A model generated the notes under the pieces. It was not told the DNA's origin, did not search any database, and saw only the letters and a list, made by a program, of their open reading frames with translations. Positions 58,700 through 64,000 of a stretch of 64,000 nucleotides of DNA are shown here, one piece after another. Each line of letters begins with the position of its first letter. The first letter of the stretch is position 1. The position numbers and the translations under genes are program-made. Where the stretch lies: positions 11,015,379-11,079,378 of the forward strand of contig NC_135551.1 of assembly GCF_964340395.1 (NCBI RefSeq), written 5' to 3'. The stretch is from Glandiceps talaboti. Taxonomy: Eukaryota; Hemichordata; Enteropneusta; Spengelidae.

Positions 58700-60415
58700 A
58701 ATATGAAATTTAAACCTTGTTTATTCTATTTTAGTTTTCATAGACTTTGCACATATTTGCTGTCTTCTATTGTGTGTGCCTTTAGCAAATTAACTCAAGA
58801 GAATTAAAAAAAAACTTTATAAATTAAGAGCTTTCAACATCCACATTTAAACTTGAAAGATACTAGTATCTGGACCTGAAAAGAAGGCCATGGTTGAGAC
58901 ATAACTCCAGTTGACAAACATAATAAGTTTACATATCAATCATATAATTCTAACATCTCGTGAGCTGAATTTTGTATGTGACTATAAGCAAAGCTTTTAA
59001 TGGTTGAGAATTCTAAATTTAACAATTAGTAGAACTTATCTTGGTTTTCTTAAATCTTCATCTGCTTTGAGGTTGCTGTCAGTTTTGTGAAAGATGTTTG
59101 AAATTTCTTGATTTTCATTTATTGGTGCATCCATATCCCTTTACCTGAAAGGACAAACAAATTAAAAGTGTAACATTAAAAGTGGAAAAAGTCTAATATA
59201 CATGTATATATAAATTATTGACATGTGCAATTATCGCCACTTTGCTTTTGCATTCCTAAATCCTTCATAAAAAAGTTTCTTGATGAAGAATAAAATGCAG
59301 TTTGGAGTTATATGGGTCAGACATTTCTCAAAGCTTACAGGCGGTTGGAGTTTTATGTTGCTTGCCTGTGTACTTATATCATGATGCTCAGATATACATA
59401 TAGCTACCAAAAAGTAACTCTATGATCTTTGTGGCAGGATGACCTGCTATCATCAACAGAAACTAAGCTAGAAGCTATATGTAAGTTGGTCTTTTGTAGG
59501 CAAGTGAACAAATCTGCAGCAAGCCTACCACATGACAAGAGACTGACCAGTGTCTTAATTTCCTCAGCCTGATTAAAATCCTATTTGTTCAATTGCTATA
59601 TAATTTACTGTTCGCTTTTGGTTGTGTTACATGTTCTTGGTTTACCCCTACATCTGAACATTACTTGTCAATGAGAATTGGTCAGATGTAAGGGCAGGTG
59701 ATAGATCAAAATGAAATACAGTTAATCCCACAGTTGCACCATGGTAAAATTTTGAAAGGTATTGGTTTTTTCCCAACTAGTCGATCACTGTACAGAATTT
59801 GTGTTAAATCAGCACTGCATTAATCAATACCTGTGTTTGGACAAGTATTGTCGGGAACGAGATCAACATCTCAACAACAGCATTATCCCTAATATATCTT
59901 ACCCAACTGTTCCTGTTCTACTCCTGTGAGATGTACTTTGACCCCTCTCCTCACATTACACCTGACATTTAATTCAGGTTGTCCACAGCAATTTGATTGA
60001 CATGGTATATTATTCTACCCACCCTAACCCTCTCCCAAACTGATGTGTTAGCAGTAGGATGCCAAATTCCCTCCAAAATACAAAATTAGACAATACGAGT
60101 CAAAGTAAAAACGTGACCCTCCCCTTATCCCATTTTCTAAAATATGGCCCTCCCCTAGAACCGATTTGTAAAACAGTCACCCCCATTTCCCCACCCCTTT
60201 CCTCATAATGTGAGGGTTCCCTTACCATGATTGCTTTAATGCCACACAACAATGCTCTTCATTAGGGATGAATAAAAAGGGAGTGTAGCCTTACACTTGT
60301 TTAAAGCACTACCACTCACTACTACATGTAGTTAACAAATTACAAGCTAGGGAAGGAACTGCACTTTGAACATGTGTCATGTCCCTATAACTACGTTGCT
60401 TTTGTGTTTTCCCCT
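58700..60415. other. No gene seen
   Basis: AT-rich sequence with only short frames and no recognisable domain, repeat array or splice-supported exon. Confidence 0.5.
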
Positions 60416-60418
60416 AAC

Positions 60419-60650
60419 AAAGTAGTCTTACCTAAGGTAATCCTTGTTAGGTTGGTACATTTGAGACAATGTCTCCATTCCAATGTAGGTATCAAGATAC
60501 AGCTACGAGGCTAAACTCAACTTGTAATGCCAACTTGTAGGTGGTCGTAGTTGAGACGTACTTGGAGCTCAGTATCCAACTGTGTTCTGCTTTGTTGACA
60601 TCATTGCAGCTTGAAGTCCTTGGTCCTTGTTGAGGGTGCCAGTCATGTGT
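60419..60650 (+). repeat. Repeated segment, copy 1
   Basis: AAAGTAGTCTTACCTAAGGTA is exactly repeated at 62194. TATCAAGATACAGCTACGAG, GTGGTCGTAGTTGAGA and TTGTTGAGGGTGCCAGTCAT recur in altered form at 62505-62660 and 62938-62970. Confidence 0.65.
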
Positions 60651-61769
60651 CAGTTACCTGACACAACATTCCTCTTTGTTCTATAAAAAGTGAGCCAAGT
60701 GAGAAGCATATATCAGTGATGGCCTTGAACTCAGAGCAAAACCAAGGCCTCATGTTTTGTGAATAGTTCATGTATGGGGATGTTGGAACTTACAATCGTT
60801 CGTTTTCGTTATGAGGGCCTGTTAGTAACATATCTATCAATAGTAGTTGATTTTGTTAGGGATCAAGGGGCAGCAGGGTGCAATAATATACTGTGGACAA
60901 ACCACCGAGGTAGGTCACACCCTCTTGTCCTTGAAACAAGGGCATTTAGCAGCAGCTATACACATTTTGATAAATTCTCTTGGGGACAGTGGGGTGAGCA
61001 GAATAATAACTTAGTAGAGGGACATTTTTGGGGACAGCCTTAGTTATCTCATCTCTAAGTTTTTAGCTCTAACCAATTGAACGGGCCACCAAGCAACCTG
61101 CTTGTTCATCACTAATAACAAGCTAACTGAGAACTAAAAAAGCTAACTTACATGTAACTAGTAACAAGCTAAGACAACTAGGAACAAACTTAGATAAAAA
61201 TTGCACTGGCACTTAACAATGGGGTCAATGACAGGGAAGATGGCTTGCTACAACACTACAAAAAAATTGAATGCAATAGTGTAATGAGTTGTTTTAACTT
61301 AGAGTGAAGTGAAAATTAAATGTACCTACTCACAGTGAGGGGGCTTGAATTAAATAAATTTACTAAATTATTTTTTGAGAGGAGAAAATATTTTTATTTA
61401 CCAATGATTGTGGTTTCAAATGTAAATAAACAAATAATTCTTAATAGTTAAACTAGGGATAATAAATAATTTGAGGAAAACTGCTATTGAAAGTTACAAC
61501 TGGGGACTAAGTATTTAATTTATTCAGCGCTGTGCTAATTAATTATTCAAATAATATTTTGTACTGAACAAAGGAAAGCTTCTGAATTTGCTTCAGCACA
61601 GTCAAATATACTTGAATTTTGTTGTAACTGCAGGCAATATCAATAAATAAAGTTTAAGATTGAATTAAACAGGTGATCGGGGTGAATTAGGTGAGTTGGA
61701 TTAGGTAGAAGCAAGGATCAACAACTTCTGCAGTCAACCCAGTGAAAAGGCCTTTTGTCCACGCCACAT

Positions 61770-61793
61770 GGGCGGGAAATTTAAATGGCGGAG
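61770..61793. promoter_or_regulatory. E2F-like and YY1-like site cluster
   Basis: GGGCGGGAAATTTAAATGGC contains GGCGGGAAA (E2F form) next to AAATGGCGG (YY1 form), in a less AT-rich patch of about 600 bp (61.7-62.3 kb). No coding exon could be tied to it. Confidence 0.3.
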
Positions 61794-62193
61794 ACACTTG
61801 CGCTGTGAATTTTTTTTCAAAACCTGCTAGTTTGGACGGGAACTTTTGGTTCGAAACAATTGCAAGTGGGTAGTTTATTGCAATTTGGTAGCAATTCTTT
61901 GGGCTAACACTAATTGTAATTAGCACAAAATTCTAGTAGCATTCGGTCTAGCAGTCACACTAACAAAATTATGTACAGAATTTTTCAGTGCAACACTTCG
62001 CGGTCTTCACAACCGGGATGGGAATGTTATTACTCAACCACAAATCCAAACAGTACTCTCAAAACTAAATATAACTAGCTAACCCATCTTCGACGGACGC
62101 GAGAACCATAGGAGAAAAAACTCACAAGTCAAATAAATATTCGCCCGTCACAGTCACGACTGCGCGAGTAGCGCCAGTTTTGTTTTTTTTATA

Positions 62194-62990
62194 AAAGTAG
62201 TCTTACCTAAGGTACACTATCGCCGCGCTGTTAGCTTGATTCGGTACTGAAGCTTGAAGCGTCTCCACAAGCAGAAACTGGCTTTAGTAAGGTAACTCCT
62301 ACTAACGGAAACGGGCTTACCTTAATTTAGTAGCTTGTATAAACACTTGTAAGAATCTGGAATTGGAACTACTGGTTCGTTGAGTATCTGGAATCCAGAC
62401 GATGGATCAGTGGGTATTTGTAGCTCCTTCGTAAATAGTAGTCCAAGTCCAGACTCAGACCACTAACGAAGTTCCCGCGTGGTTTCGAATATTCCGCTCA
62501 ATCCTTGGTGGTCGTTGAGGGCGTTGGTCACATGGTGATCACCAAGTGATGATCACCGGACACTTCGTCCAGATGCAAGTATCAAGATACGGCTATGAGT
62601 CTTAACAGTAACACCCCAACTCGTATAAGTGGTCGTAGTCAAGACCAGGAAGGTTTAAGTCAATACTAGTCCTGCTTGCATACGGAGTAAGTCATAGGCA
62701 CTCGAATCAATTTGTACGATTTCAAAAAAATAAAAATTGGAGAGTAAGTATACATGACATGTACTTAATCTACAATTTTTTTTTTAAACCATACGAATTT
62801 ATTCGAGTGCCGGCCTATGGAGTAAGTCGTCCCTTAATTCTCCAAATCAACGGGTGCACCGTCTAACGTCTGCAAGTAGGGCTAAGTCAAGTGGTACATG
62901 CATTGTTGTGACGAATACGTAGTTACAACTTTTTTGAGCCTTGGTCATCGTTGATGGCGCCAATCATATGACGTCAGCACAGCACTTTAG
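62194..62990 (+). repeat. Repeated segments, copies 2 and 3
   Basis: Contains the 21-bp match at 62194, GTTGAGGGCGTTGGTCACAT near 62512, TATCAAGATACGGCTATGAG near 62579, and CGTTGATGGCGCCAATCATA near 62950. A diverged dispersed family is likely. No gene was recognised from 62990 to 63930. Confidence 0.6.
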
Positions 62991-63929
62991 TTCACTAAAG
63001 CGACTATATGCACTATGCCAATGTTATACAGACGCTGCACTTTTTACATTAACTTTAGCATTTTCAATTTGTGAAGTTATTACCTGATGAAAGGCAGCTT
63101 TATGAATAACTCAAAAATTGCCATAATAGAGCCAAATAAATCCAGATCTAGGAGGAAACTCCTAGGAATCCTCACCCCAGACAGTGAATGGAAGGTTCCC
63201 AGTCAAAGAACAATCAGATATACCAACCTTTTACTGTCATGATGTTATTAAACTTTTCTTAAACATTTTAACCCAATGTATAAAAATTAATTGCTAATTT
63301 TAGATGGTACTCTCTTTTCTGTTAAATTATTGCTTACATAGTCTAAAATTGCTTAACAGACTCTAGAAACTCTCTCCAATGAGAGGTGGACGTATCCCGT
63401 CCAAGGTTTTCGCCTACCTTTTATTGCCAAGTGATATATTACATAGGTAAGTGCCATCATGTTTTAGAAATAAACGATAGGGATTCAGGACTTTTTTATT
63501 TTACGGGGTATCAGTGACTTTTTGTCGGCCAGGTAATCTCGGTTACCCAGCCTCTCGACACTGCTTTTACTTTCTGGTGAATGGTGATATAAGAGGGGTA
63601 CAACCACCCCCTCCCCCTTTAAACCACCTTGAGGTTCATCGTCAGTAGTGTATTTTCTCCCAAGTTTACATTTTGTGTACTTTCAGTTAGTGATTTGATT
63701 CCTCAAATAAAGAAGCCAGTACGTCAATTATTTTGTGTGTTGTCCTTTATGACCTTTGGTATGTACATCACTGGTAACTTTGTCTTTTAGTTTTTGTTTC
63801 ATCTATATGCTATTGTAACAAACATTTTATAACATTATTTTAAGAGGGCTTTCAAGAAAATGTACTATAAATCCGGTGCAGTGTAAGTGAACAGTTAGCC
63901 ACAATTGGAAAGGGGGGATACTATATCCT

Positions 63930-64000
63930 TAATTCAGCCAGAACATATGAGTGACCTAATGGTAGTCACTACACGTCTAGTGACAAGGGCCCTTAGGTCA
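63930..64000. repeat. Second copy of the GAGTGACCTAA foldback, cut by window end
   Basis: CATATGAGTGACCTAATGG and GGGCCCTTAGGTCA match the arms of the 14045-14175 element. Confidence 0.65.

Noticed and set aside
60759-61043. 94-residue plus-strand frame
   Set aside because: No recognisable domain, no repeat or splice support; could be chance.

Overview
The window is animal nuclear DNA. It carries GT-AG spliced exons, tRNA-derived SINEs, foldback/MITE-like DNA transposons, long minisatellites and many microsatellites. AT-richness, abundant TACATGTA-type words and SINE types common in marine invertebrates suggest a marine invertebrate such as a hemichordate, lancelet or lophotrochozoan. I cannot fix the species. 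There is nothing prokaryotic here.

One gene dominates. From about 47.3 kb down to 2.3 kb, on the minus strand, I joined 35 coding exons into one uninterrupted reading frame. Every junction is GT-AG and every intron phase matches. The 7,252 nt encode about 2,417 residues: the start codon, the whole tail (DHC_N1, then linker DHC_N2) and the AAA1 module of an axonemal dynein heavy chain of the DNAH5/DNAH8 (outer-arm gamma) type. The 3' half (AAA2-AAA6, stalk, C-terminus) lies beyond the low-coordinate edge. AAA1 keeps Walker A (GSTGSGKT), Walker B (CFDE) and the sensor-1 Asn, but has lost the usually invariant GYAGR motif after sensor 1. The tail carries several Ser/Arg/Gly-rich or acidic inserts.

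Layout by region. 1-1.8 kb: 53-bp satellite. 1.8-2.35 kb: copies of the last exon's 3' end with its splice donor. 2.3-47.3 kb: the dynein gene, whose introns hold foldback elements, two SINEs, a nested hAT-like transposon (19.1-23.0 kb), a composite minisatellite (29.0-31.0 kb) and a minisatellite made of repeated exon-2 ends with functional-looking donors (41.9-42.7 kb). 47.3-50.3 kb: upstream flank with a YY1-like site, further repeats and near-matches to RFX X-boxes; two full X-box matches lie in intron 1. 50.3-53.8 kb: 27-bp minisatellite of about 125 units with a higher-order period near 320 bp. 53.8-64 kb: no recognisable gene; a diverged inverted duplication, a CCAA repeat, repeated segments and one promoter-like patch near 61.8 kb.

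The most unusual theme is that pieces of coding exons, mainly their 3' ends, recur in neighbouring introns. In two cases the copied piece includes the 5' splice site and has become a tandem array. A third is a single decayed copy and a fourth is tentative.
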